This document shows positions 31,832 through 39,260 of a stretch of DNA of 64,000 nucleotides, piece by piece. Below the pieces are notes generated by a model. That model had not been told where the DNA came from. It saw nothing but the letters and a program-made list of their open reading frames with translations, and did not search any database. A program made the position numbers and the translations under genes. Positions within the stretch are counted from its first letter, which is position 1; the number at the start of each line of letters is the position of its first letter. Origin of the DNA: Paraburkholderia sp. DHOC27 (GTDB taxonomy: Bacteria; Pseudomonadota; Gammaproteobacteria; Burkholderiales; Burkholderiaceae); the NCBI RefSeq assembly GCF_003429005.1, contig NZ_QVQV01000002.1, positions 124,001-188,000 on the forward strand. Direction: 5' to 3'.

Positions 31832-32746
31832 ATGCCATTTGACGAACGCATGCTGAACGGAATGGGTGTGTTGACCGCGATCGTCGATAGCGGCAGTTTT
31901 GCCGCGGCCGGTGAAGCGCTCGATATGTCGCAATCCGGCGTAAGCCGTTCGATCGCGCGGCTCGAAACGCGTCTTGGCATTCGTCTGTTTGATCGCACCA
32001 CGCGCTCGGTCACGCTCACCGACGAAGGCCGGCGCTTCTACGAGCAGATCGTGCCGCTGCTGGGCGGCCTCGAAGAAGCGGCGGCTTCGGCGGCCCACGG
32101 CGCGACGGCCGTGCGTGGCCGTTTGCGCGTGACCATCGATCCGTTCTTTTCGCGTCTCGTGCTCGGCCCGCGCCTGGGCGCGTTCATCGACCAGCATCCC
32201 GATCTGCAACTCGAACTGGTGACGCGCGACACGCTGGGCGATATGGTGGCCGACGGCTTCGACCTCGCAATCCGCTTTGGCGAGCCGCGTGCCTCGACGC
32301 TGATTGCCCGCAAGCTGCTCGACACGCGCATCCTCACGGTGGCGGCGCCCTCGTATCTGAAGAAGCATGGCCACCCCGTCGCACCGGCGGATCTGGAAAG
32401 CGGCAAGCACGTGTGCATCAAGTTTCGCGATCCCGAAACCGGCTATCCCTACGAGTGGGAATTTCATCGCGGCCGCAAGCGGGTGGTGATCAAACCGCAG
32501 GGACGCTTGACGGTGAACGATGTCGGCACGCTGCACAGCGCCTGCGTGGCGGGCCAGGGCGTGGCGCAGTTTCTCGAACTGGGCGCCGAAGCGCTGCTCG
32601 CGCAAGGCAAGGTCAAGGAGCTGTTTCCGGACTGGGGCGACGAACTGTATCCGTTGTATGCGCTCTACCCGTCGCGGCATCACCCGCCCGCCAAGGTGCG
32701 GGCGTTTTTCGATTTCATCGTGTCACTGACGGGCGAGACGCGCTGA
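31832..32746 (+). CDS. LysR-family transcriptional regulator
   Basis: 304 residues. The HTH is MGVLTAIVDSGSFAAAGEALDMSQSGVSRSIARLE, and the CrgA-like effector domain runs from GRLRVTIDPFF to the C-terminal YPSRHHPPAKVRAFFDF. A perfect palindrome covers its leader, so it is probably autoregulated. It diverges from the DUF3096 gene. No metabolic operon adjoins it, so targets are unclear. Confidence 0.9.
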   Translation: MPFDERMLNGMGVLTAIVDSGSFAAAGEALDMSQSGVSRSIARLETRLGIRLFDRTTRSVTLTDEGRRFYEQIVPLLGGLEEAAASAAHGATAVRGRLRVTIDPFFSRLVLGPRLGAFIDQHPDLQLELVTRDTLGDMVADGFDLAIRFGEPRASTLIARKLLDTRILTVAAPSYLKKHGHPVAPADLESGKHVCIKFRDPETGYPYEWEFHRGRKRVVIKPQGRLTVNDVGTLHSACVAGQGVAQFLELGAEALLAQGKVKELFPDWGDELYPLYALYPSRHHPPAKVRAFFDFIVSLTGETR

Positions 32747-32860
32747 CGGACGATTACGAAAAAGTAACCGGCGCTACGCACGATGACAGACCGCGAACGC
32801 AAAACGGGGCGCGCACAGTACGCACATGGCAGCGTGCCGGCGCATGAGGCAACGAGCGTC

Positions 32861-33112
32861 TCAGGAAATCGTGTAGCGATTCTGCGGACCACCCGAATAC
32901 AATCCGCGCGCGAGACGCAGAATCTGCTCGCGATGCTGGTCGAACGCCGCGAGCACCGCTGGTTCGTCGATGCCGCTGCCTGGACTCAGGTTGGACAAAA
33001 CACTGTCGTTGACGGTGAAGGCAATCTCGCGGGCGTTGTCGTAGCCCCAGAAACACACGCAGTGGCGCGCTGCGTCGTAGCTGCGGCTCGGGTTGGGAAA
33101 GTTCAGTTCCAT
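32861..33112 (-). CDS. DUF1488 family protein
   Basis: 83 residues beginning MELNFPNPSRSYDAARHCV, the typical DUF1488 opening, followed by RFWGYD-like FWGYDNAREIAFTVND. These small soluble proteins of unknown function are widespread in Burkholderia. GAGGAG lies 6 bases before the ATG at 33112 and decides the start against a longer open frame. It is convergent with the LysR gene. Confidence 0.85.
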   Translation of the reverse strand: MELNFPNPSRSYDAARHCVCFWGYDNAREIAFTVNDSVLSNLSPGSGIDEPAVLAAFDQHREQILRLARGLYSGGPQNRYTIS

Positions 33113-33508
33113 ACGCTGCTCCTCACGCGAGTGATGCGGATTTGATTCGGGGCTTTGTTTTGCTGCTTCGTTCAATGCCTTCGCTATGCGGCCTTGATTT
33201 CACCGTCGTGGTTTCGACGATGCGCCTTGCGCGCGGCTGCGGTCAAGGACTGGTTTGTAAGCGGTAGGGATGGCTCCAACGCGGTTGCTGAATCCGCGGC
33301 CGGACGACCGTTATCGCACTGCCGCGCGGCGATGGCTGCGCGTGCTTCAGCCACCTCGCTCGTGGCCGGCGGTTGTTACTTCCCGTCACGATTTCAACGG
33401 CCAGGCAACAATGTGGCAGCGCCGCATCTGCTAACCTGAACGCAGCTCGATCACCGCGCGACTACAGCGCTCCGATCCTTTAAAAGCGCTTTTCAAGGCG
33501 CGACTTTC
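33113..33508. other. Divergent spacer (396 bases) with a 12-bp perfect palindrome
   Basis: No gene seen. The palindrome AAAAGCGCTTTT at 33482-33493 ends 15 bases before the SH3-protein ATG, in the position of a leader or operator. No convincing ribosome-binding site lies between it and the ATG apart from AAGGCG. Confidence 0.45.
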
Positions 33509-34456
33509 ATGCTGCTCAAGACCAACGCAACCCGAACCCTCACTCGTGCCGCCCTTGCCTCGTTGCTCGCGCTGCCGTGCTTCGCCTTCGCCCAGGTGCA
33601 GGCCTACACGAATCAGCCCGTCAATCTGATGGCGGGCCCCGACGACAGCTATCCGGTCGTCACCGGCCTCGGTCCCAATCAACCGCTCACGGTGATGGGC
33701 TGCGTCAGTGACTATTCGTGGTGCGACGTGGCGCTGGACGATCTGCGTGGCTGGATCTATGGCGACGCGATCAACTATCCGTACGAAGGCAATTACGTCC
33801 CGCTGCCGAGCTACGGTGCAGTGATCGGTTTGCCGGTGGTGGTGTTCTCGATAGACTCCTACTGGGGCCGCTATTATCAGGGCCGTCCGTGGTATGGCGA
33901 TCGTGACCGCTGGCGCAACGAGCCGCCGCATGGCAATCCGCCGCCGCATCCACCGGGCGGCGGGTATGGCGGACATCCGCCGCCCCCGCAAGGCGGTCAG
34001 CCGGTGTATCGTCCACAGACGAGCCCGATCATGCCGCCGCGTGGTCCGCAGGGACAACAGCCGCCGCAGTATGGGCGGCCGCCGGAACAGGGTCAGCCGC
34101 AGCAGGGTTATGGTCGTCCTCCTGAGCAGGGTCAGCCGCAGCAGGGTTATGGCCGTGCTCCTGAGCAGGGACAGCCGCAGCAAGGGTATGGTCGTCCGCC
34201 TGAGCAGGGTCAGCCGCAGCAAGGGTATGGCCGCCCGCCGGTGCAGGGTCAGCCGCAAGCTCAGTACGGCCATCCGCCGGTGCAGGGACAACCGCAGGGG
34301 CAAATGCAGGCTCAGCCGCAGGGCCGCCCCATGCAGCCGCAGCAACCGCAGTACTCGCGGCCGCCGGCGCAGCCTCAGGCGCGTCCGCAGCCACAGGGTC
34401 AACCGCAAGGCCGCGGTGAGCCGAATCAGGGACATCGGGATCAGCCGCAAAACTGA
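33509..34456 (+). CDS. Exported SH3-domain protein with Pro/Gln-rich 13-residue repeats
   Basis: 315 residues. Signal peptide about 1-29 (ALASLLALPCFAFA), then a bacterial SH3-like domain at about 32-95 (VNLMAGPDDSYPVVTGL...GWIYGDAINY). A Gly/Pro-rich linker follows, then six 13-residue repeats of YGRPPEQGQPQQG at about 188-265, and a Gln/Pro-rich tail. SH3b modules in exported proteins usually bind cell-wall peptides. The repeat region should be disordered and extended, possibly reaching across the periplasm. The bulk of the repeats is Gln, Pro and Gly with almost no charge. It is followed 25 bases later by an ankyrin gene on the same strand. Confidence 0.82.
   Translation: MLLKTNATRTLTRAALASLLALPCFAFAQVQAYTNQPVNLMAGPDDSYPVVTGLGPNQPLTVMGCVSDYSWCDVALDDLRGWIYGDAINYPYEGNYVPLPSYGAVIGLPVVVFSIDSYWGRYYQGRPWYGDRDRWRNEPPHGNPPPHPPGGGYGGHPPPPQGGQPVYRPQTSPIMPPRGPQGQQPPQYGRPPEQGQPQQGYGRPPEQGQPQQGYGRAPEQGQPQQGYGRPPEQGQPQQGYGRPPVQGQPQAQYGHPPVQGQPQGQMQAQPQGRPMQPQQPQYSRPPAQPQARPQPQGQPQGRGEPNQGHRDQPQN
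34070..34303. repeat. 39-bp in-frame tandem repeat, 6 units
   Basis: Six consecutive 39-bp units encode the 13-residue motif of the SH3 protein, the last two diverged (Val for Glu at position 6). Third-position differences between units show the array is not freshly duplicated. Confidence 0.9.
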
Positions 34457-34481
34457 TCCTCCTCAACGCACGGAGCATGAC

Positions 34482-35021
34482 GTGAACGACGACCTCAAGC
34501 CTTCTGCAACGGAGCCACGCAAGGAGCTCGACCCGGATCTGGTCGAACTCGCGCGCGAAGTGTTCGACCTCGCGCGGCGTGGCGACGCCAGCATGCTGGC
34601 CGCCGTGATCGACAAGGGCGTGCCGCCCAACCTGCGCAACGAGAAAGGCGACAGTCTGCTGATGCTGGCCAGCTACCACGGCCATGCGGACGCGGTCCGT
34701 ACGCTGATCGAGCGCGGCGCCGACCCTGACCTGCGCAACGACAACGGACAAACTCCCATTGCCGGAGCGGCGTTCAAGGGCTTCGAAACGGTGGTGGAGA
34801 CGCTGCTTGCGCACGGCGCCAATGTGGAAGGCGCGTCACCGGATGGCCGCACCGCGTTGATGATCGCGGCGATGTTCAATCGCACTGCGATCGTCGATCT
34901 GCTGCTTGCGCACGGCGCCAATCCCGCGGCGCGCGACGCCAGCGGCGTCACTCCGCTTGACGCCGCCAACCGCATGGGCGCGCCCGACACGCCCGCGCAA
35001 CTCACGAAGGCTCAGTCCTGA
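34482..35021 (+). CDS. Ankyrin-repeat protein
   Basis: 179 residues from a GTG at 34482 with GGAG 6 bases upstream. About four ankyrin repeats are visible (GDSLLMLASYHGHADAVRTL, GQTPIAGAAFKGFETVVETL, GRTALMIAAMFNRTAIVDLL, GVTPLDAANRMG). It has no signal peptide, so it is a cytoplasmic protein-interaction scaffold. The frame stays open far upstream because the repeats of the preceding gene are stop-free in this frame, but that part is Arg/Ser/Val-rich and not protein-like. The 3' end overlaps the convergent glycosyltransferase by 20 bases. Confidence 0.88.
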   Translation: MNDDLKPSATEPRKELDPDLVELAREVFDLARRGDASMLAAVIDKGVPPNLRNEKGDSLLMLASYHGHADAVRTLIERGADPDLRNDNGQTPIAGAAFKGFETVVETLLAHGANVEGASPDGRTALMIAAMFNRTAIVDLLLAHGANPAARDASGVTPLDAANRMGAPDTPAQLTKAQS

Positions 35022-35814
35022 GGCGGCCTTCGCGTTCCTGCGCAGCGCTGAGCGTGTCGATGGTGTCGACGGTATCCATGGTTTCGATGACCCTGGCGGT
35101 CTCGACTGCCTCGAACGGCTGAAGCGACTCGCGCGTCTGACGTGCTTCCGGCGCGCGATCGAGTCTCGCCGCCCATCCCGACAGCGTGTCGCCAAAGCCA
35201 CCGCGTGCGCGGCTCGCACCGCGCGCGCTCGTGACCACCCGCGGCGCCGCGCTCCATGCCACCCGTGCGCCGGTTTCGACCAGACGCTCGACCAGCGCCA
35301 CGTCCTCGCTACAGGCCAGCGGCGCGAAACCCCCTGCCCGTTCATACGCCGTTGCCGCTACGCCGAGGTTCGCGCCGTGCACATGCTGATGGCCGTCGGC
35401 ATCCACGTAGGTCTGGCGAAAATAGTCGCGCACGTGCTGCGGATGTCCGCTCCAGTCATCGACGCAGATCGAGCCGCACACCGCATCGGCGCCGAGCGCC
35501 AGCTGTGCGGCGAGCCATCCCGCCGAGACGCGGCTGTCGGCATCCGTGAACGCGAGCCAGCGCGCGCCGTTGTCGAGCAGATGCCGTGCACCGGCTGCGC
35601 GCGCCATGCCGACATTGCGCGCCCGCAACGCGAGGGTTTCGATACCGAAGCTGCGCGCGATAGCCGCACTGCGATCCGTACAGGCATCCAGCACGACGAC
35701 GATCTGCACCGGCTCATCCGCCAACGCTTCGGCGTGGCTCGCTGCGATGATCGACGCGAGGCAATGCGCGAGCAGCGCCTCTTCGTTATGGACGGGAATC
35801 ACGACGCCTATCAT
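35002..35814 (-). CDS. Glycosyltransferase family 2
   Basis: 270 residues. The GT-A nucleotide-sugar fold is visible: VVIPVHNEEALLAHCL, VVVLDACTDRSAAIA, and the metal-binding FTDADSR, a DxD-type motif. It has no TM segment. The C-terminus ends in a Thr-Asp repeat (ETMDTVDTIDT) encoded by a 9-bp tandem repeat. Its ATG overlaps the stop of the methyltransferase gene (ATGA), so the two are translationally coupled. Together with the acyl-CoA-dehydrogenase-like gene upstream they form an operon for an unknown glycosylated, methylated product. The sugar donor and acceptor cannot be read from sequence. Confidence 0.85.
   Translation of the reverse strand: MIGVVIPVHNEEALLAHCLASIIAASHAEALADEPVQIVVVLDACTDRSAAIARSFGIETLALRARNVGMARAAGARHLLDNGARWLAFTDADSRVSAGWLAAQLALGADAVCGSICVDDWSGHPQHVRDYFRQTYVDADGHQHVHGANLGVAATAYERAGGFAPLACSEDVALVERLVETGARVAWSAAPRVVTSARGASRARGGFGDTLSGWAARLDRAPEARQTRESLQPFEAVETARVIETMDTVDTIDTLSAAQEREGRLRTEPS
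35054..35089. repeat. 9-bp in-frame tandem repeat, 4 units, GT2 C-terminus
   Basis: Units GTGTCGATG, GTGTCGACG, GTATCCATG, GTTTCGATG. On the minus strand they encode the Asp-Thr-rich tail of the glycosyltransferase, outside the catalytic fold. Confidence 0.8.
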
Positions 35815-36410
35815 GCCAACCCCTCGTTTTCAGCCACCGAGCGCGCGTCGCGCGTCCATACATCGAGCAGCATGTCGGCATCTTCGTAGCGGGCGAGCCG
35901 AGTGAGCCCACAGCGTGCATCGAGCAACGCATGTACCTGCGCGGCGGTTTGCGGCGCTTCGTCGAACGCGCGGCGCCAATGACAGGCGAGCAAGGTGCCG
36001 TCCTGCGCCAGCGAGCGCGACACGCACGCGCACACCCCTTCGAGATCCGCATCGGCCAGGTAATACGCCACCTCGCTCAAGACGATCAGGTCGAATTGCG
36101 TGGCGGGCCAGTCATGCGGCACGCTGCGGCGTTCGACGCGCACGTTCGGCAGTTCCGCAACGCGCGTTCTGGCGAGTTCTACGGCCGTTTCGTTGAGATC
36201 CGCAGCGAGCAGCCGGTCGCAACGCAAGGCGAGTTGCGCGGACAGTTCGCCATTCGCGCAGCCGGGCTCGAACGCATGGCGATAGCGTTCACGCGGCAAC
36301 ATGGCCAGTGTGAGCAGGCGTTTGCGGCGCTCGTACCAGCGCTTGCGAAAACCCCAGGGGTCATCGCCCTCGGCGTAAAGCGCGTCGAAATAGCTTTCTG
36401 TCGATGTCAT
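35811..36410 (-). CDS. NodS-like SAM-dependent methyltransferase
   Basis: 199 residues from the ATG at 36410 (AAGG upstream). SAM-binding motif I is FEPGCANGELSAQLA, motif II region LLAADLNETAVELA, and motif IV DLIVLSEVAYYL. The pre-motif FDALYAEGDDPWGFRKRWYERRK is characteristic of the NodS-like branch, which N-methylates deacetylated sugar amines in Nod-factor synthesis. Here the substrate is unknown. It sits between the acyl-CoA-dehydrogenase-like gene (58-base gap made of tandem repeats) and the GT2 gene (4-base overlap). Confidence 0.86.
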   Translation of the reverse strand: MTSTESYFDALYAEGDDPWGFRKRWYERRKRLLTLAMLPRERYRHAFEPGCANGELSAQLALRCDRLLAADLNETAVELARTRVAELPNVRVERRSVPHDWPATQFDLIVLSEVAYYLADADLEGVCACVSRSLAQDGTLLACHWRRAFDEAPQTAAQVHALLDARCGLTRLARYEDADMLLDVWTRDARSVAENEGLA

Positions 36411-36427
36411 GGCGAACCTTGTTTGAC

Positions 36428-36470
36428 GCGCAACCTGACGCAAACTGAGCGCAACCTGAGCGCAAACCTC
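36428..36470. repeat. 11-bp tandem repeat, 4 units, filling an intra-operon gap
   Basis: Units GCGCAACCTGA, CGCAAACTGA, GCGCAACCTGA, GCGCAAACCTC fill most of the gap between the acyl-CoA-dehydrogenase-like gene and the methyltransferase gene and run into the former's stop codon. Copy-number change would alter intergenic distance. Confidence 0.8.
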
Positions 36471-37722
36471 AAAGCGCCCACCCGCCGCGCCCCTCTTTGA
36501 GCAGTGCTTCGCCAAGCGCAGCCAGATCGCGCTCCGCATGACTCTGCCGCAGGAACACGGCTAGATCCGCCATCGCGCGCGCGAAGCGTTGATTGCGGCA
36601 CAGCGGCGCGGCGCCAAGCGCGCGTCCGGCGTGATGCATCACTTCAGTAGCAGCGGCTTCCACCGCGAGACGCGCGCGCATGGCTGTGATCTGATGGTCA
36701 GCGCCTGGGTTGGCGTCGATCTGTGCGGCGCTCGCCCGCAGCACTTCGGCAGCACCGGTCAACGCGATATCCACCTCGCCCAGATGCGCGTGTCGATGTG
36801 CGTCGGGGCGCTTCGTGACAGCGTCGGCCAGCATTCCCGCGATACCCGCAGCCGCGCCGTACCAGCACGCGGCGATGCCTGCGCCGCCCTGCCAGAAACC
36901 GGGACGACCGACATAGGCACCGCGTGCGCCGACCTGCGATGCGGGCGTGCCGTCGAAGTGGACGTCGCCGCTTTGCGTCGCGCGCATCCCGACGGCCTGC
37001 CACGGTGCGGTCGAAATCGAAACCGATGACTGCTTCAGCGCCACCGCCGCGAGGATCGGCTGATCGTCGAGCCATGCGGTGACGAGCGTGTGACTCACGA
37101 CACGCGCGCCGGAGCACCAGGCTTTGGTGCCGTTCAGTTGCAATGCTGCGCCACGGTCGCCGTCACGCACACGTGTGGCGATCAAGCGTGCGTCGGGGGC
37201 TTCCGCGGCCCATACGCCCCAAGTCTGCGGCGCGGTCTGCCTGGCGTTTGTGTCGGGCTGCGATGCGTGTTCTGGGTGTGGCTGGTTTGCCTGATGTACC
37301 TGCATGGCGTCGGCCTGCTGAGGCAATCCCAGTGAGCCGCCTCGCGCACCGCCTAGCTCCGCGAGAATCGCCAGCGCATCCGTGTGGCCTTCGAACAGTT
37401 TCACGAGGCCCAGATCGCGCGCCGCGACGGCAGCAAGAAGGCGCCAGCGCAGCAACGTATCACCACTGCCTGGCAGTGGCAGTCGATCGTAACCACGCTC
37501 GATCAGTTGCCTCAGGACCTCGCCCAACGCGAGCGGATCCTCCGCATCGAAAGCGATCTCGGAGAGGAAAGTGTCGAGGGTGTCCAGCGCTGCGAGCGCG
37601 GTCACTGGATTTTTTACCGAGTCCTGATGAATTGTCCCGTCAGGAAGCGCGGTGTGAATGCCACGCTTGTCGTCGCGCGGCGTAGAGACGTGGTCCGCTG
37701 CACGCACAGGGGTATCGAGCAT
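36469..37722 (-). CDS. Acyl-CoA dehydrogenase-like protein
   Basis: 417 residues from the ATG at 37722, preceded by GGGAGG. The acyl-CoA dehydrogenase fold is recognisable: an N-terminal helical part, the FAD-contact strand LNGTKAWCSGARVVSHTLV, and a C-terminal four-helix bundle (IAACWYGAAAGIAGMLADAV, MHHAGRALGAAPLCRNQRFARAMADL). A low-complexity His/Gln insertion lies at about 140-165. The end (FLRQSHAERDLAALG) lacks the usual QIYEGT-type signature and I cannot place a catalytic Glu, so it may be an unusual oxidase or dehydrogenase. It leads an operon with the NodS-like methyltransferase and GT2 genes. Confidence 0.78.
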   Translation of the reverse strand: MLDTPVRAADHVSTPRDDKRGIHTALPDGTIHQDSVKNPVTALAALDTLDTFLSEIAFDAEDPLALGEVLRQLIERGYDRLPLPGSGDTLLRWRLLAAVAARDLGLVKLFEGHTDALAILAELGGARGGSLGLPQQADAMQVHQANQPHPEHASQPDTNARQTAPQTWGVWAAEAPDARLIATRVRDGDRGAALQLNGTKAWCSGARVVSHTLVTAWLDDQPILAAVALKQSSVSISTAPWQAVGMRATQSGDVHFDGTPASQVGARGAYVGRPGFWQGGAGIAACWYGAAAGIAGMLADAVTKRPDAHRHAHLGEVDIALTGAAEVLRASAAQIDANPGADHQITAMRARLAVEAAATEVMHHAGRALGAAPLCRNQRFARAMADLAVFLRQSHAERDLAALGEALLKEGRGGWAL

Positions 37723-38038
37723 CTGGCCTCCCTTGACCGCATGGCTTGATCGCGCGGCGATCGATTCGCCGCGGCGCTGACCATCTTCGAGCAAGGGGTG
37801 TGCCGCGCGACGCGTGAATGCCACGCGGGCAGCAGAAAAACACGAGAAAAACGCAAGAAACCGCCGGAGTCGGGCGTGACTGGTTGGAACGGGTCGGAAT
37901 GGATTTGATGAAGAACGGCGCGGGTTAAATGCGCCGTGGAGGCCAGGTGAGAATCGGGCGAGCCAGGGTGTGCCCTTGATAAGCGTGCAATAAACGCTAA
38001 ATGAATCCCACCCTGACACCCAACCGCCCGCCCGCAAT
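37723..38038. other. Spacer between ackA and the acyl-CoA-dehydrogenase-like operon (316 bases)
   Basis: No gene and no strong terminator hairpin seen. It should contain the promoter for the leftward three-gene operon, but no clear -35/-10 pair is visible. A long open minus-strand frame covers it, but its upstream half is a shadow of ackA. Confidence 0.4.
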
Positions 38039-39256
38039 TCAGCTAGAAGACTGCAGCAACGCGCGGCAATGACGTGCGATCTGCCGCTCTTCTTCCGTAT
38101 GCAACGTCCGCACCTTGCCGGCCGGATCATCCACGCGCAGGCCGAGAAACTCCAGTCCGGCGCACACGCGTCGACGCACCTCGGCGCTGTGCTCGCCGAT
38201 ACCGCCCGCGAACACCAGCAAGTCGATGCCGCCCAGCAATGCCGCGTAGGCGCCCACGTATTTGCGCACCGCCGTGGCGAAGGCATCCACGGCAAGTTCG
38301 GCGTGCTGATCGCCTGCCGCGCAGCGTTTCACCAGTGCCTGCATGTCGCCTTCGCCTTCCGTGAAGCCGGTGAGACCGCTCTGGTGGTTCAGCAGCGTTT
38401 CGAGTTTGTCCGCGTCGAGCCCTTCGGTGCGCATCAGATACAGCAGCACGCCCGGATCGAGATCGCCGCTGCGCGTGGCCATCGGGATACCGCCCGTCGG
38501 GGTCAGGCCCATCGACGTATGCACGCTGACGCCATCGCGCAACGCGCACAGACTCGAACCATTGCCCAGATGCGCAAACACGGCGCGCGCGGGCAGCTCG
38601 GCCCCGAGTTGCCGCACCAATGATTCGTACGACAAACCATGAAAGCCATAGCGGATCACACCGGCCTCGGCGTAACGGCGCGGCAGCGGCAACTGCGCCG
38701 CAACCGGCGGCAAGGTCCGGTGAAAGGCGGTGTCGAAACAGGCGAATTGCAGCGCGTCGTCGAAGGTCTTGCTGGCCTGGTCGATGAGGGCCAGCGCGGG
38801 CGGAATATGCAGGGGCGCGAAGTGGACCGCGTCCTCCAGCTGTTTGCGGACAGCAGGCGTGATGCGCTGATGGTCCCTGAGATGCGGACCGCCATGCACC
38901 ACGCGGTGGCCCACCGCCACCGGCCGCGCATGCCCGTGCTGCGCGAGTATCTCGGCCAGCTTGTGCAGCGCCTCGGTTTGCGACTGCAGGGTGTGATCCG
39001 TCTGCAACAGCACCTTGCCATCACCGGACTTCACCTGAAGCCGGCCATCCGCGCGACCGATGCCCTCGGCGCTGCCTTCCAGCAGAAGCGCTTCGTCGCT
39101 GGAATCGCTGGAATCGGGCGCGCTCGCAGCACCGTTAGCGGATCGCTCCGGCTGCCCGGCGCTGAACAACCCGAACTTGAGCGACGACGACCCGCTGTTC
39201 AGCACCAGGATGGTCTGCGGACCGGATGAGTTGCGCGCGTGAGCGGTGTCGGACAT
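38039..39256 (-). CDS. ackA: Acetate kinase
   Basis: 405 residues from the ATG at 39256. Family motifs: ILVLNSGSSSLKFGLF at the N-terminus, VGHRVVHGGPHLRDH, FDTAFHRTLP, GFHGLSYE, and HLGNGSSLCAL. It converts acetyl phosphate and ADP to acetate and ATP. Its start lies 4 bases after the phosphoketolase stop, so the two enzymes form a short pathway from sugar phosphates to acetate plus ATP. A Ser/Asp-rich insertion (SDSSDSSDEA, 39096-39113) comes from a 9-bp duplication and sits near residues 40-55. No phosphotransacetylase gene adjoins. Confidence 0.94.
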   Translation of the reverse strand: MSDTAHARNSSGPQTILVLNSGSSSLKFGLFSAGQPERSANGAASAPDSSDSSDEALLLEGSAEGIGRADGRLQVKSGDGKVLLQTDHTLQSQTEALHKLAEILAQHGHARPVAVGHRVVHGGPHLRDHQRITPAVRKQLEDAVHFAPLHIPPALALIDQASKTFDDALQFACFDTAFHRTLPPVAAQLPLPRRYAEAGVIRYGFHGLSYESLVRQLGAELPARAVFAHLGNGSSLCALRDGVSVHTSMGLTPTGGIPMATRSGDLDPGVLLYLMRTEGLDADKLETLLNHQSGLTGFTEGEGDMQALVKRCAAGDQHAELAVDAFATAVRKYVGAYAALLGGIDLLVFAGGIGEHSAEVRRRVCAGLEFLGLRVDDPAGKVRTLHTEEERQIARHCRALLQSSS

Positions 39257-39260
39257 TGCG

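Noticed and set aside
34070..34303. CRISPR-like regular repeats
   Set aside because: The units are contiguous without unique spacers, encode a peptide repeat in frame, and no cas genes are present.
33894..34481. Long open frame rich in Arg, Ser and Val joined to the ankyrin gene
   Set aside because: It is the second frame of the Pro/Gln repeat array; composition is not protein-like, and a GTG with a good ribosome-binding site starts the ankyrin protein at 34482.
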